Assembly: GCA_963793645.1 (NCBI GenBank)
Contig: CAWCAW010000004.1
Location: 372,001-436,000, forward strand
Origin: CAWCAW01 sp963793645
Lineage (GTDB): Bacteria; Actinomycetota; Acidimicrobiia; Acidimicrobiales; UBA8190
Reading direction: 5' to 3'
DNA: 64,000 bases
Each line of letters opens with the position of its first letter. Position 1 is the stretch's first letter. The notes beneath the pieces were generated by a model, which saw only the letters and a program-made list of their open reading frames with translations, made no database searches and was not told where the DNA came from. A program made the translations under genes and the position numbers. This document shows, one piece after another, positions 26,413-35,119 of this stretch.

Positions 26413-27891
26413 AGGGTCCACCCCGGCTGTGCCGTTGTCGGCCACATGAACGGTCCATTGCCCTTGATCGAAGTAGCGAAGCTGGTGGCGCGCCGCAGGA
26501 TCGGGATACCACCCTGCCGGAACCACCGCCGCGGCCGGCGGCGGCGGCGGCGGCGGGGCCAACACCGGCCCAGTGGCTCCGTTCACTGCCGCTACTGCCA
26601 CGGGCGTCTTGGCCTCGAGGCTCTCGCGGCGACGGGCATGGCGGCTCGAGGTGGCGATGGCCTCGAGCAGTGCATCTGCCTCAGCCACGCCGCGGTCTCG
26701 GAACTCGGCCCGGACGCGCCGGCCTGCCGCGTCGACGTGCACGGAAGCCAGCCCTAAAGCGCGTTGGACCGGTCCCTGAATGCGGCGGACACTTTGGACC
26801 TTCTCGAGGGGAACCCAACACGTGACCCTGCGCACGCGACCGGTGACAGACATAGCCACGGTGTCGTCGTGGCCGGCGGCCAGAAAGTGGTAGCTGAGCG
26901 GGGCTTTCCAGCGAGCCTGGACCGGTGGCCGCTCAAGCACCGGCGACGGCGCCGTGATCACGGTTTGGAGCAAGTGGCGGGCCAGGCTCTCGGGGCCCAC
27001 CGGCAAAAGCGCCTTGGTCACGGTGCCCGATCGGGGCCCTTGGTCACGTCCGGCCGATCCGGCGATGTCTACCTCGAGACGACACCATCCGAAGGCTCGC
27101 CACAGCAGGGGCTCCACGAGCCGCACCGCCTGGACGCGACGAATGGGGATGGTCTCCGCCACGGTGCCGAGCAAGCCGCGGCGGATGCGAATGCCATCGG
27201 GAGCTTCTGCCACGGTGAAGCCGTACTGCGTGGACACCAGGCGCCATATCGAACGTACGAGCCCGAGTACGTAGATCGCCAAACCGCCTCCCAGGGCCAC
27301 CACCGCAGCCCTGGAAATGTGGGACGCCACCACCACGGCGACGACGAGGACCACGCTGCCCAACGTCGAGGCGGACAAGACCACCGAACCCACCAAACGA
27401 CCGGTGGGCACGCTCGCCACCAGGCGTTCGCCGGGCTCCGGCGTCGAGGGATCAAGGCCATGATGGCCGGCCAACAGACGGGCCCGCAGTTCCAGGGCCA
27501 CCGGTTCCGAGAGATAGGCCAGCTTGCCGCTGGCCGACGTGGATCCCGCCAGACGGATACGCAGCTCGGCGAGGCCGAAGATCCGGGCCAGGAACGGTTG
27601 GATGACGTCGACGGCTTGGATACGGGCCACCGGCAGCTGTCGGGAGTCGCGGCGCAGTAGACCCGATTCGATCTGCAGCGTGGCCCCCTCGAGGCGCCAC
27701 CTCGTCACCATCCAGTGGATGACGCCGACAACGACCGTTACTGCCACCAACGCCAAGTCGACCTGTAAAGAGTCACCGCCACCGCCGGGATGTGCCGCCG
27801 AGGCTGCCAACAAGAGCACCACCGGGACCACGACGCGTCCGGCTCGGATGAGCGGCGACAGCGGGTGGAGCCGTTGCCAGCCTGAGCTCAC
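26407..27891 (-). CDS. Membrane PH-domain protein (YdbT-like, DUF304 repeats) with C-terminal DUF2510
   Basis: 494 residues. Two membrane hairpins near the N-terminus (VVVPVVLLLAASAAH, LALVAVTVVVGVIHWMV) and another pair around residues 165-205 separate bacterial PH domains; each shows the L(R)R/P-x-x-R-I-Q-x-V-D pattern (RDSRQLPVARIQAVDVIQPF, AETIPIRRVQAVRLVEPLLW, WVPLEKVQSVRRIQGPVQRA). A poly-Pro/Ala linker leads to AGWYPDPAARHQLRYFDQGQ, a DUF2510 domain. It overlaps the upstream YdbS-like gene by ATGA. Such pairs are envelope proteins of unknown mechanism; relatives are reported to affect stress resistance. Confidence 0.82.
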   Translation of the reverse strand: MSSGWQRLHPLSPLIRAGRVVVPVVLLLAASAAHPGGGGDSLQVDLALVAVTVVVGVIHWMVTRWRLEGATLQIESGLLRRDSRQLPVARIQAVDVIQPFLARIFGLAELRIRLAGSTSASGKLAYLSEPVALELRARLLAGHHGLDPSTPEPGERLVASVPTGRLVGSVVLSASTLGSVVLVVAVVVASHISRAAVVALGGGLAIYVLGLVRSIWRLVSTQYGFTVAEAPDGIRIRRGLLGTVAETIPIRRVQAVRLVEPLLWRAFGWCRLEVDIAGSAGRDQGPRSGTVTKALLPVGPESLARHLLQTVITAPSPVLERPPVQARWKAPLSYHFLAAGHDDTVAMSVTGRVRRVTCWVPLEKVQSVRRIQGPVQRALGLASVHVDAAGRRVRAEFRDRGVAEADALLEAIATSSRHARRRESLEAKTPVAVAAVNGATGPVLAPPPPPPPAAAVVPAGWYPDPAARHQLRYFDQGQWTVHVADNGTAGVDPL

Positions 27892-28361
27892 AGGCCGGCG
27901 GCTTTCGCCTCGCCCAAGGAGGCCAACCGGTCTCGGAGCCGAGCGGCTTCCTCGTGATCGAGCCCGGGAATGCGGGCGTCGGTTGCTGCCGCGGCGGTAT
28001 GCAGCTTGACGGTGGCCAGTCCGAACAGTCGCTCGATGGGCCCCGCCGTCACGTCGACGAATTGCATCCTGCCGTAGGGGACGACAGACAGGCGCCGGAA
28101 CATGACGCCTCTGGCCACCACCAGGTCCTCATCGCGTTCGGTGTAGCGCCACGATCGAAAGCGATTGTGCACGAACACGAGGGCCGCCGCCGTACATGCC
28201 ACGGCCGCGGCGACCGACCCCACCGCGGTCACGGCGCCGAGGCTCGTCAGAGACACCCCGACAATGACAACGGTCACGATGCCGAGGGCGATGACCTCGA
28301 CACAACGCATCTCCCACAGCTTGGGGGAGGGAGATCGCCACACACCATCGTCGGTAATCAT
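27888..28361 (-). CDS. Membrane PH-domain protein (YdbS-like, DUF304)
   Basis: 157 residues. Two hydrophobic segments (ALGIVTVVIVGVSLTSLGAV, TAVGSVAAAVACTAAALVFV) are followed by one bacterial PH domain (YTERDEDLVVARGVMFRRLS, VPYGRMQFVDVTAGPIERLF, GLATVKLHTAA). Its final codons overlap the start of the longer PH-domain gene by ATGA, so the two are coupled and probably form one complex. The end region AARLRDRLASLGEA is helical. Confidence 0.85.
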   Translation of the reverse strand: MITDDGVWRSPSPKLWEMRCVEVIALGIVTVVIVGVSLTSLGAVTAVGSVAAAVACTAAALVFVHNRFRSWRYTERDEDLVVARGVMFRRLSVVPYGRMQFVDVTAGPIERLFGLATVKLHTAAAATDARIPGLDHEEAARLRDRLASLGEAKAAGL

Positions 28362-28367
28362 CCTCCC

Positions 28368-28373
28368 AGGCTA
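28368..28373 (-). promoter_or_regulatory. Candidate -10 box (TAGCCT) for leaderless PH-domain operon
   Basis: On the minus strand TAGCCT begins 12 bases before ATG 28361. GGGAGG directly abuts the ATG and is too close to work as a normal ribosome binding site. Confidence 0.4.
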
Positions 28374-28465
28374 CGTGGGCTCTGGGGCTTATGAGCAGGG
28401 CTAATCGATGCCGGAGGTGTTCCTGGGCGACCGCGGCGACGAGGCGAACGGGCTTGGCTCCCCGA

Positions 28466-29398
28466 CTAGCGGGGCGTGATGCCCCAACTGGCCCGCCACG
28501 TCGCCGCCGGCTCCAGCCTCACGATGTCGGTGCCGTTTCGCAGGGCGTCGGGCGGGCACGTCATGGGCTCGACGGCAATCGAGAAGCGCCGCCGACTCGG
28601 GTCCAAGGTGTCGCCCGTGAAAACCATCACGTAGTTGAAACGTTCGTCCATCCACAACGTCACCCCGCGAGTGCCCTCGCTGTTGTCGATCTCCACACGG
28701 GCCACCCCATCGTCATCCCGGGAGAGCTCTGTGTAGGCGGTGTCGAGGCGGGTCGTACCGACGGGCCGACTTGCCGTGTAGTCGTACTCCGTGCGCATTA
28801 CGGGGGTCTCCTCGACGGGCAGGCCGCGATCGTCGGTGATGAGTCGAAGGCGGGCAGGTACCTGGAGCCGGGCGCTGTCGATCGTCGGCGTTCCCACCGT
28901 GACATACGGATGAAATCCGAGACCGACCGGAGCCGGCACATCATCGACGTTGGTCACCTTGGTGGTGACGCTCAACCCTTCGCGTCCCAATCGATACTCG
29001 ATGAGCCAGTCCACAGCCCACGGGTAGGCGGGTTGGGGGTGCAGGCGACAACCCAATGTCACCACATTCTGAGCCCTCGACTCGAGGCGCCACGGCATCC
29101 ATCGCATCAAGCCGTGAATGGCGTTGCGACGGGCGGGCTCGTCCAGCGCCGCTTGGGCGTGACGTCCGTCGAAGATGTATCGCCCCTGCCCGAGTCGGTT
29201 GGGCCATGGAGCGAGCACCTGCCCTCGGCCACCGGCGCATATCTCCGTCGCCGCGAACCCGTCGATGATGTCTAGATCCCCCACCGTGTAGGAGCGCAGC
29301 GTGGCGCCGATCTCAGTGATGACGGCTGTGTGGCGGCCATGGCCGATGACGTGCTGCTCCCCCGATGGGCAAAGCGTCGGGTGCTGCGATACAGGCAT
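28466..29398 (-). CDS. Aldose 1-epimerase (galactose mutarotase-like)
   Basis: 310 residues. Mutarotase fold signatures are GHGRHTAVITEIGATLRSYT, VLAPWPNRLGQGRYIFDG (the Asn-Arg pair), RNAIHGLMRWMPWRL (first catalytic-region His), GLGFHPYVTVG (second His), and FSIAVEPMTCPPDALRNG, which contains the catalytic Glu. It interconverts sugar anomers. It has no sugar-operon neighbours here: it is divergent from surE and follows the PH-domain genes after a gap of about 100 bases. Confidence 0.9.
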   Translation of the reverse strand: MPVSQHPTLCPSGEQHVIGHGRHTAVITEIGATLRSYTVGDLDIIDGFAATEICAGGRGQVLAPWPNRLGQGRYIFDGRHAQAALDEPARRNAIHGLMRWMPWRLESRAQNVVTLGCRLHPQPAYPWAVDWLIEYRLGREGLSVTTKVTNVDDVPAPVGLGFHPYVTVGTPTIDSARLQVPARLRLITDDRGLPVEETPVMRTEYDYTASRPVGTTRLDTAYTELSRDDDGVARVEIDNSEGTRGVTLWMDERFNYVMVFTGDTLDPSRRRFSIAVEPMTCPPDALRNGTDIVRLEPAATWRASWGITPR

Positions 29399-29504
29399 GA
29401 GGGATCTTTCATGGGGCCGAAGGCGGGCACCGGTATGGTAGACGCCAGGTCATATTTCGGTGCCTTGACCCTGGGCGTCCCTGCATCCACAGCGAGGTGG
29501 TCGA

Positions 29505-30383
29505 GTGCGCATTTTGGTCACCAACGACGACGGCGTACGCGCCCCCGGCATCGCCGCGCTGGCACAAGTGGCTGCCCACAGTGGGCACGACATCGTCGTT
29601 GTCGCCCCCATGGTCGACTACAGCGGCGCCGGCGCCGCCGTCGGCCCCGTCCATTCGCGTGACGGAGTGGACTACGAGTCCTATGCCATCGCCGGGCTCG
29701 ATGGGATCCCTTCCTTCGGTATCGACGGCCCCCCGGCGCTGGCGGTCATCCTGGCGTGTGTCGGAGGCTTTGGACCTCGTCCCGACATCGTGCTGTCGGG
29801 CATCAACCACGGGGTCAACGTGGGCCGCTCGGCACTGCACTCGGGTACCGTCGGCGCCGCTCTCACCGCCGCCCACTTCGGATTGCGATCGTTGGCGGTA
29901 TCGATCCGCTACGGAGACGCTCCGGTGCCATGGGAGTGCCCGGCTTCGTTGGCCGCCGCTCTCATTCCCGTGCTGGTCGATGCCGACGCCGGCACCATGC
30001 TCAATCTGAACGTCCCTGATGTGTCATTGACCGAGCTGCGCGGTCTGCGCCACGGATCTCTCGGCCGTGGAGGTGCCATTCGGTCGGCCGTGCAGGAGAG
30101 CCCAGGAGGCGCCGACCTGCCTCACCTCTCATTGCCGGCGGCACCGTCGGGAACGCTTCGACTCGATCTGGTCGCCCCGGGATCGAACCGCGACGACGAC
30201 CCCGGCACCGATAGCGGGCTGTTGGCCAACGGGTTCGCCTCGCTGACGCCGTTGGTGGGGATACGAGAAGCGGGACCCGAGTCCAAGGATGTGGTCGCCG
30301 CCGCACTAGAGGCCCTGTACGCCGTCGAGGGCGTCGGGCCCGGCGACCAGGGGAACACGGGCCTGGGCGTCGACGGTCAGTAA
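29505..30383 (+). CDS. surE: 5'/3'-nucleotidase SurE
   Basis: 292 residues from GTG 29505, with GAGGTGG upstream as ribosome binding site. SurE signatures are MRILVTNDDGVRAPGIAALA (metal-binding NDD), VVAPMVDYSGAGA (Ser in the metal site), PDIVLSGINHGVNVGRSALH (Asn and the GxNxGxN loop), and SGTVGAALTAA. It removes phosphate from nucleoside mono- and polyphosphates in the cytosol. The C-terminus is longer than the roughly 250 residues common in bacteria and ends with a Gly/Asp-rich tail. The last seven bases overlap the convergent zinc-ribbon gene. Confidence 0.92.
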   Translation: MRILVTNDDGVRAPGIAALAQVAAHSGHDIVVVAPMVDYSGAGAAVGPVHSRDGVDYESYAIAGLDGIPSFGIDGPPALAVILACVGGFGPRPDIVLSGINHGVNVGRSALHSGTVGAALTAAHFGLRSLAVSIRYGDAPVPWECPASLAAALIPVLVDADAGTMLNLNVPDVSLTELRGLRHGSLGRGGAIRSAVQESPGGADLPHLSLPAAPSGTLRLDLVAPGSNRDDDPGTDSGLLANGFASLTPLVGIREAGPESKDVVAAALEALYAVEGVGPGDQGNTGLGVDGQ

Positions 30384-30706
30384 GGACCGTCGCAGCAGCT
30401 GTCGCGCCAGCCGCATGCCGGGCACCGGTAATGAGCGTGCTCCGGTGCCATGGCCGACCCGCATGCCAAACACATCGTCGACAGGTCGCATCCGGGCGTC
30501 GATGTCGGTCGCACGTTGTCCGGGGGCGTCGCCTCCGCGCCCGTTGCGGCTCCGTCTCCGGCTCCGTCCTGAGACCCACGCCCGATCAGTTGCACAGCCC
30601 CAAGGTACCGACCACCCGACCGCGGCCCGGGGACCCTCTCGGCGACTTCTGACGGCCCGGCGCCACACCGAAGCATCACGTGGAGCGACGGGATCTGGGG
30701 TGTCAT
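30377..30706 (-). CDS. Small zinc-ribbon protein ending CGWRDSCCDGPY
   Basis: 109 residues if the ATG at 30706 is used, but only the last third is recognisable: MCLACGSAMAPEHAHYRC followed by PACGWRDSCCDGPY, with a C-x2-C/C-x2-C zinc ribbon and a Cys pair near the end, as in short actinobacterial zinc-ribbon proteins. The preceding part is Gly/Ala/Pro-rich and may be non-coding, in which case a later start near 30478 would give about 33 residues. Function unknown. Confidence 0.55.
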   Translation of the reverse strand: MTPQIPSLHVMLRCGAGPSEVAERVPGPRSGGRYLGAVQLIGRGSQDGAGDGAATGAEATPPDNVRPTSTPGCDLSTMCLACGSAMAPEHAHYRCPACGWRDSCCDGPY

Positions 30707-31198
30707 GACGCAACGTCAGACCAGCGATTTCTGATAAATATGCTGTTCAAGGCTGTTAAAGAGGCGCCCAACCCGGGGTCGACCCAGGCCGTCGAACCTC
30801 ACGCATTGCGGTCGAAGTTTGCGCCCCTGCGCACAAGCTGCTTACGCTTCTTGAAGAACCACGCCGGACCACGTCCTGGCGACAGCCTGAGGAGTCTGTC
30901 GTTCTGGACAAGAGGGACGTGCGGTCGCGTGGACATGCCGATGGGCCGATCCCGTCGTCTCGTCCGCCGCTTTCGGCTGGGTCCAACCCACCACATATGA
31001 CCAACCGACACCATGGCAGACCCAGCACGGGAGGCGCCTGACGCCTAGACCCAGGGCTGCTCCGTCTGCACCTCGTTCGGACTGAAGTCCAGGGCCGTCC
31101 GCCGCGCCGCGGCGCCGGTTCCGCGAGACGAATGCTCAGACGACGGACGCCCGCATTCCCAAGCCGATCTGGAGCCCTCCGGGGATTCCGAGACTTCA
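30707..31198. other. Gene-free stretch upstream of the Rpf gene
   Basis: About 490 bases. It contains an AT-richer block at 30715-30780 (GATTTCTGATAAATATGCTG), which may hold promoter elements, then GC-rich sequence with several short inverted repeats such as CCGCGCCGCGGCGCCGG. No convincing protein frame was found. Because rpf genes often carry a cyclic-di-AMP riboswitch, it was searched for the conserved ydaO core; it was not found. Confidence 0.45.
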
Positions 31199-31210
31199 AG
31201 GAGGCGCAAG

Positions 31211-31840
31211 ATGCGGAAGCACCGACTCTATGGCGTTGTCATCGCCGTGCTTCTCGGTGTGGGACTAAACCCACGACCGATCTTTGCCCATGTCATCACC
31301 GGTACCGACTCAAGTCGGGCCAGTTCACAGTTCGTGTCGGCGGATTATTCCGTGCGACAGCAGTACAGCGATCAACGGGGGGCCGTCACTCGCCCCCCGT
31401 CGACGCTTCGACCCGGTACGGATAAGTTCATCCTCTCCGAGTCGCAAACAGCCAACGGGGCCACGCTGACGGCACTCACGTCATTCGTTCCACCGCCACC
31501 TCCACCTCCCCCGCCGCCCGCGGCGCCACCGGCGCCCCATCGGGCGCCGGCGGTGGCCGCCACCCACGTTCAAGTGGCGACGGCTATAGCGCGCCCAGCA
31601 ACGCCGGGCGTCTGGGCCCAGTTGCGGTGGTGTGAATCGAGGGACAACTATGCCGACAACACCGGTAACGGGTACTACGGCGCCTATCAATTCGCGCTGT
31701 CCACGTGGCGTTCCCTTGGACTGAGCGGTCTGCCCTCGAGTGCTCCCGCCGCCATACAGGACCACGCCGCTCAAGAACTCGAAGCGCGCAGCGGTTGGGC
31801 CCAGTGGCCGGTGTGCGGGCGCGACCTCGGCGTGACGTGA
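31211..31840 (+). CDS. Resuscitation-promoting factor-like secreted transglycosylase
   Basis: 209 residues with AAGGAGG at 31199-31205 as ribosome binding site. A Sec signal peptide (MRKHRLYGVVIAVLLGVGLN, cleavage near IFAHV) precedes a polar region, a run of ten prolines, and a C-terminal Rpf domain: GVWAQLRWCESRDNYADNTG (catalytic Glu in CES), YYGAYQFALSTWRSLGLSG and AAQELEARSGWAQWPVCG, with the conserved Cys pair. Rpf enzymes cleave peptidoglycan and stimulate regrowth of dormant cells. The poly-Pro spacer probably crosses the wall. Confidence 0.93.
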   Translation: MRKHRLYGVVIAVLLGVGLNPRPIFAHVITGTDSSRASSQFVSADYSVRQQYSDQRGAVTRPPSTLRPGTDKFILSESQTANGATLTALTSFVPPPPPPPPPPAAPPAPHRAPAVAATHVQVATAIARPATPGVWAQLRWCESRDNYADNTGNGYYGAYQFALSTWRSLGLSGLPSSAPAAIQDHAAQELEARSGWAQWPVCGRDLGVT

Positions 31841-31981
31841 TGTCGAACGTCATGTCGAAGGTCACACGCGTGGCGTCCTCGGTCGTGACCGCCACCGACG
31901 TACCACCCCCACGCCAACGAGCTGCGGGGCGCCTTTTTCGACCATTTGACCAGGGGTGCTCCCCACTTCGTGGCGTTTCGG

Positions 31982-31987
31982 TAGGGT
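31982..31987 (+). promoter_or_regulatory. Candidate -10 box (TAGGGT) for leaderless hydrolase gene
   Basis: TAGGGT begins exactly 12 bases before ATG 31994, with no ribosome binding site. Confidence 0.5.
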
Positions 31988-31993
31988 CATGCC

Positions 31994-32995
31994 ATGAGTC
32001 AGACGGCCGCTCGCGGTAGCGACGCCAGCTCAGCTGGCCAAGGACATCACGCCTCGAAAGACCCAGGGGCTACGACGTCGGTGGCGTCGAAGCCCCGACG
32101 TTGGGTCTCCTCCATGACCGGGCTGTTCGAACGACGGCTCTTCGATGAAGGTGGATTCGAAGTCGACGGGCGCCATCTCCACTACGAGTCACACGGCAGC
32201 GGACCACGCGTCGTCGTGTTCTTGCACGGTTTGCTCTTGGACACGCAGATGAACCGCCGCTTGGCCGCCGATCTGGCCGAACGCGACTTTCGCGTCATTC
32301 TCCTCGACCTGCCCGGTCACGGTCGTTCGGACAAACCGCGCCACGCATCGGCTCATCGCATCGACTCTTATGCGCGCCACGTCGTCGCCCTGCTCGACGC
32401 GCTGGCCATCGATGAAGCTGTCGTCGGTGGCGTGTCACTGGGAGCCAACGTCAGCTTGCAAGTCGCCGTGGACGCGCCCGAAAGGGTGCGCGGCTTGCTC
32501 GTCGAGATGCCCGTCCTGGAGTGGGCCGTACCCGGTGCCGCCGTGGTGTTCTTGCCCATGCTCCTCGGAGTCCACTACATCAGTCCGGTGGCAAGAGTCA
32601 TCGCATCGGTGGCCCGCAAGATCCCAAAGACATCGATCGGTGCGCTCGACAGTCTGATCACGACGTTTTCGCTTCAGCCCGAGGAAGCCGCCGCCGTGCT
32701 TCACGGCATGCTCGTGGGCCCCATCACGCCGACCTACGAACAGCGTCAATCCATCAAGGCTCCCGCGCTGGTCATCGGTCACAAGGTCGACTTCATCCAC
32801 CCCTTCGCCGACGCCGACCACCTCACCCGTCAGTTACCCAACGCCCGACTGCTCGAGGCGCATTCGATCATGGAGCTGCGCGTGTTCCCCGATCGCCTCA
32901 CCGGTGAGATCGCCCAGTTCCTCGAGCAGGTGTGGGGCCGGCCCCGGCTGCGGCGGCCGGCGGTGCCCCGAGCGGCTCGGGCCCGGGGCGCCTGA
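31994..32995 (+). CDS. Alpha/beta-fold hydrolase
   Basis: 333 residues. After a polar N-terminal tail of about 45 residues comes a canonical alpha/beta-hydrolase: VVFLHGLLLDTQMNRRLAAD (oxyanion region), LDLPGHGRSDKPRH, and the nucleophile elbow VVGGVSLGANVSLQVA (G-V-S-L-G). A later strand, ALVIGHKVDFIHPFADADH, carries the likely Asp, and EAHSIMELRVFPDRL the region expected for His. Esterase, lipase or haloperoxidase-like activity is possible; the substrate is not evident. The basic Pro/Arg tail (RPRLRRPAVPRAARARG) is unusual and probably disordered. Confidence 0.85.
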   Translation: MSQTAARGSDASSAGQGHHASKDPGATTSVASKPRRWVSSMTGLFERRLFDEGGFEVDGRHLHYESHGSGPRVVVFLHGLLLDTQMNRRLAADLAERDFRVILLDLPGHGRSDKPRHASAHRIDSYARHVVALLDALAIDEAVVGGVSLGANVSLQVAVDAPERVRGLLVEMPVLEWAVPGAAVVFLPMLLGVHYISPVARVIASVARKIPKTSIGALDSLITTFSLQPEEAAAVLHGMLVGPITPTYEQRQSIKAPALVIGHKVDFIHPFADADHLTRQLPNARLLEAHSIMELRVFPDRLTGEIAQFLEQVWGRPRLRRPAVPRAARARGA

Positions 32996-33054
32996 CCGCC
33001 ACGTGTCGGGGGCTCGCCACGGCGGGCCGCCCCAGCCATCTGGCGGTCAAGCGG

Positions 33055-33507
33055 TCAACGCGGCGCCCACGCGTCGGGGTCCTCGGTGAGCTTGGCCACC
33101 CGCTTGGGCAGGCGCCCAGCCACGACGTCTTGCAGGGTCACGTGGTCGAGAACCGAACGCAGGCTGGCCCGGACCGCCACCCAGACGTCTTGGAGGTGTT
33201 CGGCGGCGCCCTCGTAGATGGTCATCTCCGGACGTAGCCCGCGCACCTCGGCCAGCGGACCGTCGAGTGCCCGCATCACATCGGCCACGCTGATGGCCGA
33301 TGCCGGGCGAGCCAGGCGATACCCACCTTCTGAGCCCCGCTGGCTGGCCACGATCCCGGCCCGGCGCAGGTCGTTGAGGATGGCGCCCAGAAACTTGGCC
33401 GGCAGCCCCTGCCCCTCGGCCAAGGCCTCGGTCGTGCTGGGTTTTCCTTCGTCGGCCAGCACGAGCAGGGCTCGCATGCCGTAGTCGACCTTGGCGGGGA
33501 TGTGCAT
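33055..33507 (-). CDS. Rrf2 family transcriptional regulator
   Basis: 150 residues from ATG 33507. The winged helix (MHIPAKVDYGMRALLVLADE, TEALAEGQGLPAKFLGAILN, DLRRAGIVASQRGSEGGYRL) and ISVADVMRALDGPLAEVRG are typical Rrf2. The cysteine cluster used to bind an iron-sulfur centre in IscR/NsrR is absent; there is no Cys after the wing. It therefore senses something else or acts as a plain repressor. Its targets are not evident; both neighbours are in other orientations. Confidence 0.88.
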   Translation of the reverse strand: MHIPAKVDYGMRALLVLADEGKPSTTEALAEGQGLPAKFLGAILNDLRRAGIVASQRGSEGGYRLARPASAISVADVMRALDGPLAEVRGLRPEMTIYEGAAEHLQDVWVAVRASLRSVLDHVTLQDVVAGRLPKRVAKLTEDPDAWAPR

Positions 33508-33680
33508 GGAGGGATTCTGCCCGTTGGCCGCCGCCCCGTGGGACCCAATGGGGGCCAAGTTCGCCGCACCCGAGGATCAGCGTCGAGACGGGCCGGGCAC
33601 CAGGAGCGAGAAACCCCTTGCCATAGGGGGTCGGCGGGCAGAAGCTGGGATTGTCGTCACGGTGATGGGAGCGTCGTCAG

Positions 33681-34190
33681 GTGCTGTCCGTACACACCGA
33701 AGAGGAACACTTCGTCGAAGGCGAGCCCGAGCTCGAGCCTCCTGAAGAGCTTGCCATCGGGGACTTCGACGAGGAGGCCCAACTCGAAGAGGGCCTCGAC
33801 AACGAAGACGTCCTCGAACAAGACGTCGAGGAAACGCTCTTGGAAGAAACGCTGGAGGACCTCGTCAGCGCCGAGGACGACGACGAGGACGAGACCGACG
33901 GTGCGATCCGCATCGGCGCGCCGGCCCCCGTGGACGCCGACTTCTTGGACGACCTGGACCTGGAGGACCTTGAAGACCTCGAGGAGAGTCTCGACCGCAT
34001 CCTCGAACGCCGCACGGAGTCGGATCACTACGAGGCGGACCACAACGAGCGCCCGGAGGCGCCGGCCGCGGCGCGCTCGATCGGACCGGCACGGCCGGCC
34101 GAGTTCGTGTGCCGCTCATGCTTCTTGGTTCGTAGCGACGCGCTTCTGGCCGACGTCGTGATGCGCACATGTCGCGACTGCGCCTCCTGA
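33681..34190 (+). CDS. DUF4193-like acidic protein with C-terminal zinc ribbon
   Basis: 169 residues from GTG 33681. Residues 1-115 are extremely acidic, with long Glu/Asp runs such as DFLDDLDLEDLEDLEESLDR. The end EFVCRSCFLVRSDALLADVV, then MRTCRDCAS, is the zinc-ribbon tail seen in DUF4193 proteins (E-F-x-C-x-x-C-F-L-V). Members are widespread in actinobacteria and of unknown role. The protein is longer than the usual roughly 100 residues because of the acidic N-terminus. It may interact with basic proteins or nucleic-acid machinery, but this is speculation from charge alone. Confidence 0.78.
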   Translation: MLSVHTEEEHFVEGEPELEPPEELAIGDFDEEAQLEEGLDNEDVLEQDVEETLLEETLEDLVSAEDDDEDETDGAIRIGAPAPVDADFLDDLDLEDLEDLEESLDRILERRTESDHYEADHNERPEAPAAARSIGPARPAEFVCRSCFLVRSDALLADVVMRTCRDCAS

Positions 34191-34255
34191 GAGCGACGAC
34201 CGCCTTCAGCACGCCGAGCTCGGCCTCCAATGTGCCCCGGCGGCTCCTCGTCCGC

Positions 34256-34261
34256 TACAAC
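34256..34261 (+). promoter_or_regulatory. Candidate -10 box (TACAAC) for leaderless SDR gene
   Basis: TACAAC begins 13 bases before GTG 34269 with no ribosome binding site; the sixth base departs from TANNNT. Confidence 0.3.
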
Positions 34262-34268
34262 TGCGGCC

Positions 34269-35090
34269 GTGAGTAACCCTGAAACCGGTTCTGGTCCTGT
34301 CGATCACACCTTGGCCCCCACCAGGCGACGCCGCACCATCGTGGTCACGGGTTGTGCCTCGGGGATCGGAGCGGCCGTACGGGCGCGCTTCGAACGCAGC
34401 GGGGCACGGGTCGTCGGAGTCGATCTCCACGACGCCGAGGTCACCGCCGACCTCGCCGAAGCACCAGGCCGAGCGGCGGCTGTCGCCGCGGTGGCGGATC
34501 AAACGGCAGGTCAGCTCGACGGGGCGGTGCTGTGCGCCGGCGTCGGCCCGCACACCGCCCCGACCGAAGTGATAGCCGCGGTCAATTTCTTCGGAACCCT
34601 GCAGGTGCTCGACGGGCTCTTGCCGACATTGTCGAACGGCGAGGCGGCTTCGGCGGTGGTCATCGCTTCGAATTCGGCCGGAATCACCCCCCCACACCAA
34701 GGGCTGCTCGACGCCTTCGCGTCGGGAGACGAGGCGGCCGCCCGCGCGCTGTCCAATGCTCTGGACGGCGCCACCGTCTACGGCATGAGCAAGCTCGCCT
34801 TGACTCGGGCGCTGCGCCGGCGAGCCAAGCCATGGGCCGACGCCGGCGTCCGCCTCAATGCAGTGGCGCCCGGACCGATCGACACCCCGCTGCTGGCGGG
34901 ATCGCGGCGCGACCCGGTCCTCGGCCCGCTCGTCGACGCATTACCCATCCCGCTCGGGCGCCGGGGCACGCCGACCGAGATCGCCGCCGCCATCGCCTTT
35001 CTCCTCGATCCTGCCAACGGGTTCGTGCACGGATCGGTGCTGTTCGTCGACGGCGGCACCGATGCGCAGCTCCGACCCAACGGGCTCTGA
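34269..35090 (+). CDS. Short-chain dehydrogenase/reductase
   Basis: 273 residues from GTG 34269. Rossmann motif TIVVTGCASGIGAAVRARF, GAVLCAGVG, the catalytic Ser in VVIASNSAG, and the Y-x-x-x-K motif in VYGMSKLALTRAL, then APGPIDTPLLAG and FVHGSVLFVDGGTDAQ. The fold resembles 3-alpha-hydroxysteroid dehydrogenase-like SDRs that have a long insertion between the Ser strand and the Tyr helix (LLDAFASGDEAAARALSNAL). Substrate unknown; a steroid or alcohol is a guess based on neighbours. Confidence 0.87.
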   Translation: MSNPETGSGPVDHTLAPTRRRRTIVVTGCASGIGAAVRARFERSGARVVGVDLHDAEVTADLAEAPGRAAAVAAVADQTAGQLDGAVLCAGVGPHTAPTEVIAAVNFFGTLQVLDGLLPTLSNGEAASAVVIASNSAGITPPHQGLLDAFASGDEAAARALSNALDGATVYGMSKLALTRALRRRAKPWADAGVRLNAVAPGPIDTPLLAGSRRDPVLGPLVDALPIPLGRRGTPTEIAAAIAFLLDPANGFVHGSVLFVDGGTDAQLRPNGL

Positions 35091-35119
35091 GCCAGGACCT
35101 GCTCGCCGACAGCGCGGCT

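Noticed and set aside
30707..31198. Possible cyclic-di-AMP (ydaO) riboswitch before the Rpf gene
   Set aside because: Expected by analogy with other actinobacteria, but the conserved GGGGGAACC and GGGGUGAAUC-type core is not present.
30756..31199. Minus-strand 147-codon frame before the Rpf gene
   Set aside because: Arg/Ser/Pro-rich without structure, no ribosome binding site or family match; treated as chance opening in GC-rich DNA.
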